A stretch of DNA of 64,000 nucleotides from Betaproteobacteria bacterium (GTDB taxonomy: Bacteria > Pseudomonadota > Gammaproteobacteria > Burkholderiales > Usitatibacteraceae): positions 1-64,000 of the forward strand of contig JADJSD010000006.1 of NCBI GenBank assembly GCA_016711875.1, given 5' to 3'. The translations under genes and the position numbers were made by a program. The notes under the pieces were generated by a model. The model was not told where the DNA came from. It saw only the letters and a list, made by a program, of their open reading frames with translations, and did no database searches. The first letter of the stretch is position 1, and every line of letters starts with the position of its first letter. Shown piece by piece: positions 25,494 through 33,225 of the stretch.

Positions 25494-25913
25494 ATTTTCG
25501 ATCCAGGCTTGGACGATCCGCTGGAATGCACCTTTCCGGCGCGTGACATCGGCACCGTCGGCGAAAGTGACGATCGCCCGGTCCTTCGCGAGCCACTTGA
25601 GCATTCCCTCCGGGTCCTCGATCTTCACGCCCCCGGCCGGCAAGGCCCTCACCTTGGCGCCCAGGTGCATCACGACCTGGATGCCTTCCTTCGCGCGCAG
25701 GTTGACGGTCGCGAAGTACTCGGTGGTCCGGAAACTGGGTGCGTTCCACTTCACGCCCTCCCGGATGGACTTGTCGGCGCCGAGGATGGCCTTCCGCACC
25801 GCTTCCACCGCGGCCTTGTGGGGATGATCCAGGGCCGCCATGAAGGCCGCGACGGCCTCGGTCGTGTCGGCGGGGGTGGCGTGGAGCGACTTCGGGGGGG
25901 CTTTGGCTGGCAT
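25482..25913 (-). CDS. DUF1801 (YdhG-like) domain protein
   Basis: A 143-residue small soluble protein. The core segment IREGVKWNAPSFRTTEYFAT with the following VNLRAKEGIQVVMHLGAKVR is the DUF1801/YdhG signature. The N-terminal KSLHATPADTTEAVAAFMAA helix precedes it. The family is widespread and of unknown function, with an SRPBCC-unrelated alpha/beta fold. The C-terminal ENGDR and stop come from the palindromic repeat. The gene is divergent from the hemolysin-family operon and probably independent of it. Confidence 0.85.
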   Translation of the reverse strand: MPAKAPPKSLHATPADTTEAVAAFMAALDHPHKAAVEAVRKAILGADKSIREGVKWNAPSFRTTEYFATVNLRAKEGIQVVMHLGAKVRALPAGGVKIEDPEGMLKWLAKDRAIVTFADGADVTRRKGAFQRIVQAWIENGDR

Positions 25914-26012
25914 GGGGTCCTCTTAATGTTCCGCTAATGATCCGCCCGCAGCATGGCGGCTGGCTCCCTTTCGAACCCGGCCCCCATGAAGGCGCAAGCG
26001 CGGGAATTCTGC

Positions 26013-26645
26013 ATGGAAACACCGTCGGAACCCAGCGCCCTCGCGCCGACCGGGAGCCCGGGCCTGCGCCTCGTGCCCGTCCTCGCGGGATCGCCGCGCC
26101 GCACCGTGGAAGCCTACATCCAGCGGCGCTTCTCGGAGCAGCACGCGGCGCGGGTCACGCATTTCATGCCGAACCTGCTGGGCCTGCAGGCCGAGGACGG
26201 TGTCCTCCACGGCGCCGTCGGCCTGCGCGGGGCGGGCGAGGGCGCGCTCTTCCTCGAACAGTACCTCGACGGCCCCATCGAGCAGGCCATCCGCCCGCTC
26301 TTCGGCCCGGGCGTCGTTCGCGACGAGATCGTGGAGGTCGGGAACCTCGCCGCCGATGGCCGCGGCACGGCCCGCCGGCTCATCGTGGAACTCTCGGGCT
26401 GGCTCTCGCACGGCGGCTTCCGCTGGGTGGCCTTCACCGGCACGCCCGCGCTCCTCAACAGCTTCCAGCGGCTGGGCCTTCCCCTCACCCGCATCGCCTC
26501 GGCCGATCCGGCGCGCGTCGGTGCCCAGCGATCGGCCTGGGGCCGTTACTACGACCTGCGCCCGCAAGTGATGGTGGGCGAGATCCCCGTGGGTTGCCGC
26601 GTGCTGGCGGCGCTCGCCGGAGGCGATCGCGATGCCGTCCGTTGA
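26013..26645 (+). CDS. thermostable-hemolysin-family protein (putative acyltransferase fold)
   Basis: About 210 residues matching the thermostable hemolysin (delta-VPH) family. Landmarks are RRTVEAYIQRRFSEQHAARV, HFMPNLLGLQ, the signature LFLEQYLDGPIEQAI and VVRDEIVEVGNLA. I recall the family as distantly related to GNAT-type acyltransferases and acyl-homoserine-lactone synthases; that relation is from memory. No signal peptide is present, which does not fit a secreted toxin. In-frame ATGs at 25953, 25986 and 26013 are possible; 26013 has GGGAA upstream and begins just before the conserved domain. It is the first gene of a tight operon with a ligase, an iron oxidase-like protein and an SDR, which favours a biosynthetic role. 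Confidence 0.8.
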   Translation: METPSEPSALAPTGSPGLRLVPVLAGSPRRTVEAYIQRRFSEQHAARVTHFMPNLLGLQAEDGVLHGAVGLRGAGEGALFLEQYLDGPIEQAIRPLFGPGVVRDEIVEVGNLAADGRGTARRLIVELSGWLSHGGFRWVAFTGTPALLNSFQRLGLPLTRIASADPARVGAQRSAWGRYYDLRPQVMVGEIPVGCRVLAALAGGDRDAVR

Positions 26646-28068
26646 GGCGCTCTGGCTCGCCCTGCGCGAGGACGCCGACCGGCCCGCGCTGAAGACCGGC
26701 GACGCCGTCGTGACTTGCGGCGCGCTCGTGAACGCGATCGTGCGCCGCATGGTGCTTCTGGACGAGAGCGGCGCCACCCGCGTGGCCCTCGCGCTCGACA
26801 ACGGCATCGAGTGGGCGGCCTGGGATCTCGCGCTCCTGTTCAGCGGGCGCATCTGCGTGCCGGTGCCGGGCTTCTTCTCCCCGGCGCAGAAGGTCCACGT
26901 GCTGGAGAGCGCGGGCGTGGACACCTGCATCGGCGCCGAGCCGCCGCAAGGCGCGGCCGGCTTCGAGTGCCATTCCCCGGGCGTGTGGAAGCGTGCCGTG
27001 GCGCAGGCGGCTCCGCTCCCCGAAGGCACCCGGAAGATCACCTACACGTCCGGCACCACGGGGAACCCCAAGGGCGTATGCCTCGACGCGAAGTCGCTTC
27101 TCGCCGTCGCCGACAGCGTGCACAAGGCGAGTGCGACGCTGGATATCCGCCATCACCTGTGCGTGCTGCCCCTCGCCACGCTGCTCGAGAACGTGGCGGG
27201 CCTCTACGCTCCGCTTCTCAAGGGCGCCTGCGTCGACCTGCGCCCGATGCAGGAGATCGGCCTGAAGGGCGCGAGCGGATTCGACGTCGGCCAGTTCCTT
27301 CGCGTGCTGAACGAAAGCCGGCCCCACAGCGTGATCCTCCTGCCGCAACTGCTGCTCGCGCTCGTCGCGGCCGCCGAAGCGGGGCATCGCCCGCCCCCGA
27401 GCCTGCGGTTCATCGCGGTCGGCGGCGCGCGCGTTTCCCCCGCGCTCCTGCATCGCGCCGATACCCTGGGGTTGCCCGTCTACGAGGGCTACGGTCTTTC
27501 CGAATGCGCGTCGGTCGCGTGCCTCAATACCCCGCAGGCGCGCCGCATCGGCACCGTGGGCCGGCCGCTGCCGCACGTGGAGCTTCGCGTGGCCGACGAC
27601 GGCGAGATCCACGTGCGCGGCTCGCGGCTGCTCGGTTACGTGGGCGAGGCGCCGCACGGCGACGACTGGCTCGCCACGGGCGACCTGGGCACGGTCGAGA
27701 ACGGCTTCGTGACGCTCATCGGCCGCCGCAAGAGCATGTTCATCACCGCCTACGGCCGCAACGTGAATCCGGAGTGGGTCGAAGCCGAGCTCGTCCTGCA
27801 ATCGCCCATCGCGCAGGCGTGGCTGCACGGCGAGGCGCGGGCGGAGAACGTCGCGGTGCTGGTGCCCCGCGGCGAGGGCATATCCGACGCCGACCTCCAG
27901 TCCGCCGTCGACCGCGTCAACGAACGCCTGCCGGATTACGCCCGCGTCCACCGATGGGTTCGGGCGCGCGAACCCTTCACGCCGGCCAACGGGCTCGCCA
28001 CGCCCAATGGCCGCCTGCGCCGCGACGCGCTCGCCGCCATCCATTTCCCCACCGAGGTTTCCGCATGA
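26632..28068 (+). CDS. AMP-dependent acyl/aryl-acid ligase
   Basis: A 478-residue ANL-superfamily adenylating enzyme. The P-loop is TYTSGTTGNPKG (about 137-148), followed by YEGYGLSECASV, the ATP-binding ATGDLG and the hinge GRRKSMFITAYGRNVNPEWV. The A10 region reads ANGLATPNGRLRRD, where the usual catalytic lysine appears to be arginine; that would weaken adenylation or reflect altered chemistry. The ATG at 26632 overlaps the hemolysin-family gene by 14 bases, with GGAGG at 26619. The stop overlaps the next ATG. It presumably activates a carboxylic acid for transfer by its partners; the acid is unknown. Confidence 0.88.
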   Translation: MPSVEALWLALREDADRPALKTGDAVVTCGALVNAIVRRMVLLDESGATRVALALDNGIEWAAWDLALLFSGRICVPVPGFFSPAQKVHVLESAGVDTCIGAEPPQGAAGFECHSPGVWKRAVAQAAPLPEGTRKITYTSGTTGNPKGVCLDAKSLLAVADSVHKASATLDIRHHLCVLPLATLLENVAGLYAPLLKGACVDLRPMQEIGLKGASGFDVGQFLRVLNESRPHSVILLPQLLLALVAAAEAGHRPPPSLRFIAVGGARVSPALLHRADTLGLPVYEGYGLSECASVACLNTPQARRIGTVGRPLPHVELRVADDGEIHVRGSRLLGYVGEAPHGDDWLATGDLGTVENGFVTLIGRRKSMFITAYGRNVNPEWVEAELVLQSPIAQAWLHGEARAENVAVLVPRGEGISDADLQSAVDRVNERLPDYARVHRWVRAREPFTPANGLATPNGRLRRDALAAIHFPTEVSA

Positions 28069-28718
28069 ATTTCTTCACCCGCCTCCAGGACCAGACCTCG
28101 CGCGATCGCGCGTACCTGCTCTCCGCGCCCGTCATCGGCCAGGCCATGGCCGGCGACGTCACCCGGGAAACCTACATCGCCTTCCTCACGCAGGCCTACC
28201 ACCACGTGAAGCACACGGTGCCGCTGCTCATGGCCTGCGGCGCCCGCCTGCCCGAGCGGCTCGAGTGGCTGCGCTCGGCCATCGCCGAATACATCGAGGA
28301 GGAGACCGGCCACGAGCAGTGGATCCTGAACGACATCAGGGCCTGCGGCGGCGATGCCGAGGCCGTGCGCCACGGCGCCCCGGCGTTGCCCACCGAGCTG
28401 ATGGTGAGCTACGTCCACGACCGCATCGCGCGCCACAACCCGGTGAGCTTCTTCGGCATGGTGAACGTGCTCGAAGGCACCAGCACGGCGCTCGCCACGC
28501 AGGCGGCCGGCATCATCCAGGAGCGCCTGAAACTGCCCCCGCAGGCCTTCAGCTACCTCACCTCCCACGGCAGCCTCGACATCGAGCACATGAAGATGTT
28601 CGAGGGGCTCATGAAGCGGCTCGACCGCGAGGAGGACCGCGAGGCCGTCGTCCACACCGCGCGCGTGGTCTATCGCCTGTACGGCGACATGTTCCGCAGC
28701 CTCACCCCGACCCACTGA
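28065..28718 (+). CDS. haem-oxygenase-like di-iron protein (iron-containing redox enzyme family)
   Basis: A 217-residue all-helical protein of the TenA/PqqC/UndA-like fold. Candidate metal ligands are E80 and H83 (EEETGHEQW), E137 (NVLEGTS), and H168, D172 and H175 (HGSLDIEHMK). This spacing resembles the haem-oxygenase-like di-iron oxidase group, whose members desaturate, decarboxylate or N-oxygenate fatty acids and amino acids. It begins in an ATGA overlap with the ligase and is followed by an SDR ten bases on. The reaction is not predictable, but an oxidative step on the ligase product is a reasonable inference. Confidence 0.82.
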   Translation: MNFFTRLQDQTSRDRAYLLSAPVIGQAMAGDVTRETYIAFLTQAYHHVKHTVPLLMACGARLPERLEWLRSAIAEYIEEETGHEQWILNDIRACGGDAEAVRHGAPALPTELMVSYVHDRIARHNPVSFFGMVNVLEGTSTALATQAAGIIQERLKLPPQAFSYLTSHGSLDIEHMKMFEGLMKRLDREEDREAVVHTARVVYRLYGDMFRSLTPTH

Positions 28719-28728
28719 GGACATCCCC

Positions 28729-29535
28729 ATGAAACTCCCCGATACGCGGGCCCTCCTCACCGGCGCGAGCGGCGGCATCGGCCAGCCCCTGGCCGAGCAG
28801 CTGTGCGCCGCGGGCGCGAAGCTGATCGTCGCCGGCCGCGACGCCGCCTCCCTGGACGCCATCGCGCGGCGCTATCCGAACCAGGTCACCGTCGTGACCG
28901 CGGACCTGCGCCGGCGCGAAGGCCGCGACGCGGTGGAAGATGCCGTGCGTCTCGCGGGCGGCGTCAATTGCCTCATCAACGCCGCGGGCATCAACCGCTT
29001 CACGATGCTCGAGCAGCAGGACGAGGAATCGATCGCGGACCTGCTGGAGCTCAACGTCACCGCCAACCTGCAGCTCACGCACCGCCTCCTGCCGATGTTG
29101 CGCCGGGAGCCGACCGCCCTCGTGGTGAACGTCGGCTCCACCTTCGGCTCCATCGGCTACCCGGGCTTCGCCGCCTACTGCGCGAGCAAGTTCGCCGTGC
29201 GCGGGTTTTCCGAGGCGCTTCGCCGCGAACTGGCCGACACGCGCGTGAAGGTGCTCTACATCGCGCCGCGCGCGACGAAGACGGCGATGAACGCCGCCCC
29301 GGTGGTCGCCATGAACCGGAAGCTCAACGTCGCCATGGACGATCCCGCCTTCGTGGCCGCCCGCATCGTCGAAGCCATCGGCCGCGAGCGCGAGGAACTC
29401 TACTTCGGCTGGCCCGAGAAGCTATTCGTGAAGCTGAACGGCCTGCTGCCGCGCCTCGTGGACCAGGCGCTTCGCAAGCAGCTCCCCACCATCCAGCATT
29501 TCGCCCGCACCGACATCCCGGAGAAGACCGCATGA
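28729..29535 (+). CDS. short-chain dehydrogenase/reductase
   Basis: A 268-residue SDR. The cofactor motif TGASGGIG occupies residues 11-18, NAAG follows at about 84-87, and the catalytic residues S137 and Y150-x3-K154 (YCASK) are intact. The C-terminus (EKLFVKLNGLLPRLVDQALR) is amphipathic and could associate with membrane or lipid substrate. It lies ten bases after the di-iron gene, and its stop overlaps the ATG of the TPR protein. It would supply the keto- or alcohol-reducing step of the proposed pathway. Confidence 0.9.
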   Translation: MKLPDTRALLTGASGGIGQPLAEQLCAAGAKLIVAGRDAASLDAIARRYPNQVTVVTADLRRREGRDAVEDAVRLAGGVNCLINAAGINRFTMLEQQDEESIADLLELNVTANLQLTHRLLPMLRREPTALVVNVGSTFGSIGYPGFAAYCASKFAVRGFSEALRRELADTRVKVLYIAPRATKTAMNAAPVVAMNRKLNVAMDDPAFVAARIVEAIGREREELYFGWPEKLFVKLNGLLPRLVDQALRKQLPTIQHFARTDIPEKTA

Positions 29536-30185
29536 AAACGACCGTCCGCCGTATCGCCCTGTGCCTCATCGCCGCCGCGAGCATCCCCGCGCTGGCCCTC
29601 ACCGAATCCAGCGCGCAGCAGCTCGAGCGCATCCAGGGTCGCTGGGCCGAGATTCACTACAAGATGCCGGCGGCGAGCCGCGAGGCGGCCTTCGCCGAAC
29701 TCGCCCAGGAAGCCGACCGCGCCGTCGCGGCGGAGCCGAAGGCGGCCGAGCTGCACATCTGGAAGGCCATCGTGCTCAGCACGTGGGCGGGGGCCAAGGG
29801 CGGCCTGGGAGCCCTCGACCTCGTGAAGCAGGCCAAGGGCGAGCTCGAGCAGGCCATGCAGCTCGACGCGAAAGCCCTGCAGGGCTCCGCCTATACCAGC
29901 CTGGGCAGCCTGTATTATCAAGTGCCGGGTTGGCCGATCGGTTTCGGCGACGACAAGAAGGCCGAGGCGTTGCTCAAGCAGGCCCTCGCCCTCAACCCGG
30001 ACGGCATCGACTCGAACTATTTCTACGGCGATTTCCTGCAGCGCCAGAAGCGCTTCGCGGAGGCCAAGGTGGCGCTGGAGAAGGCGCTCGCCGCGGCGGA
30101 TCGGCCGGGCCGCGCCAGCGCGGATGCCGGTCGCCGGGACGAAGCCCGGCAATTGCTGAAGACGGTGCAGGCGAAGCTGGGCTGA
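29532..30185 (+). CDS. secreted TPR-repeat protein
   Basis: A 217-residue protein with a signal peptide (MKTTVRRIALCLIAAASIPA, cleavage near ALA-L or SSA-Q). TPR-like helices follow (ELHIWKAIVLSTWAG, AKGELEQAMQLDAKALQGSA, SLYYQVPGWPIGFGDDKKAE, AEALLKQALALNPDGIDSNY). It is predicted periplasmic. The ATGA overlap with the SDR gene places it in the same operon. It could scaffold periplasmic steps or present the product to the sensor kinase encoded two genes later. No catalytic motif is visible. Confidence 0.8.
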   Translation: MKTTVRRIALCLIAAASIPALALTESSAQQLERIQGRWAEIHYKMPAASREAAFAELAQEADRAVAAEPKAAELHIWKAIVLSTWAGAKGGLGALDLVKQAKGELEQAMQLDAKALQGSAYTSLGSLYYQVPGWPIGFGDDKKAEALLKQALALNPDGIDSNYFYGDFLQRQKRFAEAKVALEKALAAADRPGRASADAGRRDEARQLLKTVQAKLG

Positions 30186-30222
30186 GGAATCCCTCCTCCA
30201 GCCCGATGGGAGGCGTGGCGTC

Positions 30223-30882
30223 ATGCGGCTTCTGCTGGTGGAGGACGACGAGGATCTCGGCGAAGGCATCCGCGTCGCCCTGAAGGGCGACGGCTACACG
30301 GTCGACTGGCTGAAGGACGGGGCGAGCGCGGTGCATGCGCTCGCGAGCGAAACCTTCGACGTGGCCATCCTCGACCTGGGCCTGCCCAAGGTCGATGGCC
30401 TCGACGTCCTGCGCCAGCTTCGCGCCGGCGCCAACCCGATGCCCGTCCTGGTGCTCACCGCGCGCGATGCCACGAGCGATCGCATCGCGGGCCTGGATGC
30501 CGGCGCCGACGATTACCTGGTGAAACCCTTCGAGGTGGACGAGCTCAAGGCGCGGCTGCGCGCCTTGCTTCGCCGCAGCCTCAGCCGGCCCCAGCCCGTG
30601 CTCGAGCTGCACGGCGTGAGGCTCGATCCGGCCACGCAGGACGTGAGCTACCGGGGCCAGCCCGTGAGCCTGCCGCGCAAGGAATATCTCGTGCTGCACC
30701 AGCTCCTCTCGCAGCCCGGCCGCGTCTTCACGCGCGAGAAGCTCGAGGAGGCGCTCTACGGCTGGGAGGATGCGGCCGAGAGCAACGCCATCGACGTGCA
30801 CATCCACCACCTGCGCCGGAAGTTCTTCCCGGAGCTCATCCGGACGGTGCGCGGCGTGGGCTACCGCGTGGACAAGGCGTGA
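30223..30882 (+). CDS. OmpR-family response regulator (QseB/PmrA-like)
   Basis: A 219-residue regulator: receiver domain with acidic pocket E7-D8-D9 and phospho-acceptor D51 (VAILDLGLPKVDG), T/K signature residues in VLTARD and VKPF, then an OmpR winged helix (LPRKEYLVLHQLLSQPGRVF, IDVHIHHLRRKF). GGGAGGCG precedes the ATG and the gap to the TPR gene is 37 bases, so it is probably still in the same transcript. The stop overlaps the kinase GTG. It likely controls this operon or its product-responsive genes. Confidence 0.92.
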   Translation: MRLLLVEDDEDLGEGIRVALKGDGYTVDWLKDGASAVHALASETFDVAILDLGLPKVDGLDVLRQLRAGANPMPVLVLTARDATSDRIAGLDAGADDYLVKPFEVDELKARLRALLRRSLSRPQPVLELHGVRLDPATQDVSYRGQPVSLPRKEYLVLHQLLSQPGRVFTREKLEEALYGWEDAAESNAIDVHIHHLRRKFFPELIRTVRGVGYRVDKA

Positions 30883-32339
30883 TCCGCTCGCTGCGCGGGC
30901 GCATCCTGCTGCTGCTCATCGGGGTGCTCTCGGCGCTCCTCGCGCTGATGGCGGTGTGGAGCTATCGCGATGCGCAGCACGAGATCGAGGAGATCCTCGA
31001 TGCGCAGCTCCTGCAGTCCGCGCGGTTCGTCGCGGGGCTCGCGGGCCGCGAGATGAATGCCGACACCGCGAGGATCCTGCAATCGGCGCTCGACCGGGCG
31101 GCCTCGCCCGTGGACACGCAGGGCAGGCCGCGGCGCTTCTCCCACGAATACGAAGGCAAGCTCGCCTTCGCCGTCTTCGATGCGAAGGGCGAGGCGCTCG
31201 TGCATTCGGCCAGCGCGCCCCTCGCGCACTTCCGCGACCTGAGAATCACGGGCCGGCGCGGGCCGGGCGAACACGGGCACGAGTTGGCCGGGGCCGCCGC
31301 CACGCTGCTCGGCACCCCGGCGGGCTTCCACGACGCCGTCATCGACGGCTCGCGCTGGAACATCTTCCTCCTGGACAACCCGCCCAGCGGCCACTGGATC
31401 CTCGTGGGCGACCGCGACGACGTGCGCGGCGAGCTGGCCACGAACATCGCCTTCCGCAGCATGGTGCCGGAACTCGTCGGCGTTCCGCTCGTGGCGCTGC
31501 TGGTGTGGCTCGTGGTCGGCTGGACGCTGCGCCCGCTGGCGCAGATGACGCAGCGGCTCAAGTCGCGCGAGCCCACGGACCTGGCGCCGCTCGTGCTCGA
31601 TCGACTGCCGGACGAACTGGAGCCCGTGGCGGCATCCCTCAACCGCCTGCTCGCGAACGTGACGGAGCTGCTGGAGCGCGAGAAGCGTTTCCTGTCCTAC
31701 GCCGCGCACGAACTGCGCACGCCGCTCGCGGTGCTGCGCGTGCAGGCCGACAACGCGGTGCACGCCGCGGACCTGTCGGACCGCGAGGCGGCCTTGCGCC
31801 AGCTCGACCGCAGCGTCTCGCGGGCCACGCGGCTGGTGGAACAGCTCCTCGCGCTCGCCCGACTGGAACCGGGCGCATCGGACCTGAAGCCGGTGACGGC
31901 GGACCTGCTCCCGGTGGTTCGCAACGAGATCGCGGAGCTGAGCCCCCTCGTGCTCGATCGCGGGCTCGAGATCATGCTGCTCGCCGAGGAATCGGCGGAC
32001 CACCGTGCGAGCGTCGACGAGCAGGCGATGCAGATCCTGCTGCAGAACCTCATCAGCAACGCCGTCCGCCATTCGCCGCCGGCCGGGCGCGTGCAGGTGC
32101 GGCTCGTGGCGGGAGGCGATTGCGTCGAGATCCACGTCGAGGACAGCGGGCCCGGCGTGCCGGCCGAGCAGCGCGAGCGCGTGTTCGAGCGCTTCTACAG
32201 CGAAGGGCCCAGCCGCGGCGCGGGCCTCGGCCTCGCGATCGTGGCGCGCATCGTGGAACTGCACCGCGGGCGGGTGGAGCTGCGCGAGAGCGCGCTCGGC
32301 GGGCTCGATGCCGTGGTGACGCTGCGAAGGGCGCCCTAG
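30879..32339 (+). CDS. membrane sensor histidine kinase (QseC/PmrB-like)
   Basis: A 486-residue kinase. A first membrane helix (about 8-28), a periplasmic domain of about 165 residues (YEGKLAFAVFDAKGEALVHS resembles the QseC-type sensor), and a second helix (about 195-217, LVGVPLVALLVWLVVGW) lead to a HAMP-like linker. HisKA follows with H277 (FLSYAAHELRTPLAVL), then an ATPase with N-box ISNAVRH and G2 GAGLGLAIV. It starts in a GTGA overlap with its response regulator. Its final four bases overlap the end of the convergent IclR gene (CTAG). It is the evident partner of the regulator at 30223. Confidence 0.92.
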   Translation: MIRSLRGRILLLLIGVLSALLALMAVWSYRDAQHEIEEILDAQLLQSARFVAGLAGREMNADTARILQSALDRAASPVDTQGRPRRFSHEYEGKLAFAVFDAKGEALVHSASAPLAHFRDLRITGRRGPGEHGHELAGAAATLLGTPAGFHDAVIDGSRWNIFLLDNPPSGHWILVGDRDDVRGELATNIAFRSMVPELVGVPLVALLVWLVVGWTLRPLAQMTQRLKSREPTDLAPLVLDRLPDELEPVAASLNRLLANVTELLEREKRFLSYAAHELRTPLAVLRVQADNAVHAADLSDREAALRQLDRSVSRATRLVEQLLALARLEPGASDLKPVTADLLPVVRNEIAELSPLVLDRGLEIMLLAEESADHRASVDEQAMQILLQNLISNAVRHSPPAGRVQVRLVAGGDCVEIHVEDSGPGVPAEQRERVFERFYSEGPSRGAGLGLAIVARIVELHRGRVELRESALGGLDAVVTLRRAP

Positions 32340-33130
32340 CGGTTCGGGAAGCGGTGGTGGCTCAGCCGCTGGGCCGTCTCCGCCAGCAGCGGTCCGAATT
32401 TCCGCTCGAACTTGTCCGCGGTCCATTCGCCCAGCGACCCCGCGATGTGGATCGCCGCCGCCGGACGCCCGTCCGCATCGATGATGGCGGACCCCACCAC
32501 CACCTCGCCCATCACGCCTTCCTCCACGGTGAGGGCGTAGCCCTTCTGCTGCGCCTGCGCGATCTTCTTCCGGATGCCCGCGGGGTCGTGGATGGTGCGC
32601 GGCGTGAGGGGCTTGAGATCCGAGCGCTTCAGGATGTCGTTCACTTCCGCCTTGGGCAGGGCCGCCAGCATCGCGCGCCCCCCCGACGACGACCAGGTGG
32701 GCATGCGCCGCCCGATGAGCGTGGAGAAGTAGTACTCCCGCTTGCTCGACTGCCGGATGGCGTAGAGGATCGTGAGGTCGTCGAAGAGGCTCAGGTTCAC
32801 CCGCTCGCCGGTCGCGCGCTGCAGCTCGATCAGCACGGGCGAGGCCGCTTCCACCAGGGCGTTGGCGCGCAGGTAGTTGAACGAAAGCTCCAGCACGCGC
32901 TTGCCCAGCGAGAAGCGCTTCGTCTTCGCGCACTTCTCCAGGTAGCCGAGCTGCGAGAGCGTGTGCGTGAAGCGCTGCGCGGTGCTCTTGTCCGTGCCGC
33001 ACGCCTCGGCGATCTCGCGCAGGTTCATGTGCTGCTGCCCGGTGGAGAAGGCGCCCAGCACGTTCAGGCCCTTCTCCAGCGAGGCGACGTAGAGCGGGTC
33101 GCTTTTCGGGGGCTTTCGCGGGGCGGTCAT
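32336..33130 (-). CDS. IclR-family transcriptional regulator
   Basis: A 264-residue IclR protein with a complete winged helix (SLEKGLNVLGAFSTGQQHMN, IAEACGTDKSTAQRFTHTLS) and an effector domain containing SSSGGRAMLAALP and the VEEGVMGEVVVGSAIIDADG segment. It is divergent from the TauD-like oxygenase gene at 33226 and is the obvious regulator of the plus-strand catabolic island. Two inverted repeats lie in the shared intergenic region. It is unrelated in detail to the IclR at the left edge of the window. Confidence 0.92.
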   Translation of the reverse strand: MTAPRKPPKSDPLYVASLEKGLNVLGAFSTGQQHMNLREIAEACGTDKSTAQRFTHTLSQLGYLEKCAKTKRFSLGKRVLELSFNYLRANALVEAASPVLIELQRATGERVNLSLFDDLTILYAIRQSSKREYYFSTLIGRRMPTWSSSGGRAMLAALPKAEVNDILKRSDLKPLTPRTIHDPAGIRKKIAQAQQKGYALTVEEGVMGEVVVGSAIIDADGRPAAAIHIAGSLGEWTADKFERKFGPLLAETAQRLSHHRFPNR

Positions 33131-33172
33131 GGGAGGCGGCTCCGGGCGGTTGCGGCCGGGAAGGGCAGGCCG

Positions 33173-33214
33173 TATAGTGAATTTATCGATTCAAGCGTAT
33201 CGCATTGTAATACG
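33173..33214. promoter_or_regulatory. candidate IclR operator with two inverted repeats
   Basis: Within the 95-base divergent intergenic region an AT-rich stretch contains TGAAT (33178-33182) facing ATTCA (33189-33193), and CGTAT (33196-33200) facing ATACG (33210-33214). TATAGT (from 33173) and TAATAC (from 33208) are possible -10 elements. The two palindromes are about 18 bases apart, which would suit dimer binding in tandem by the adjacent IclR protein. Confidence 0.45.
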
Positions 33215-33225
33215 AGGCCCTGCCG

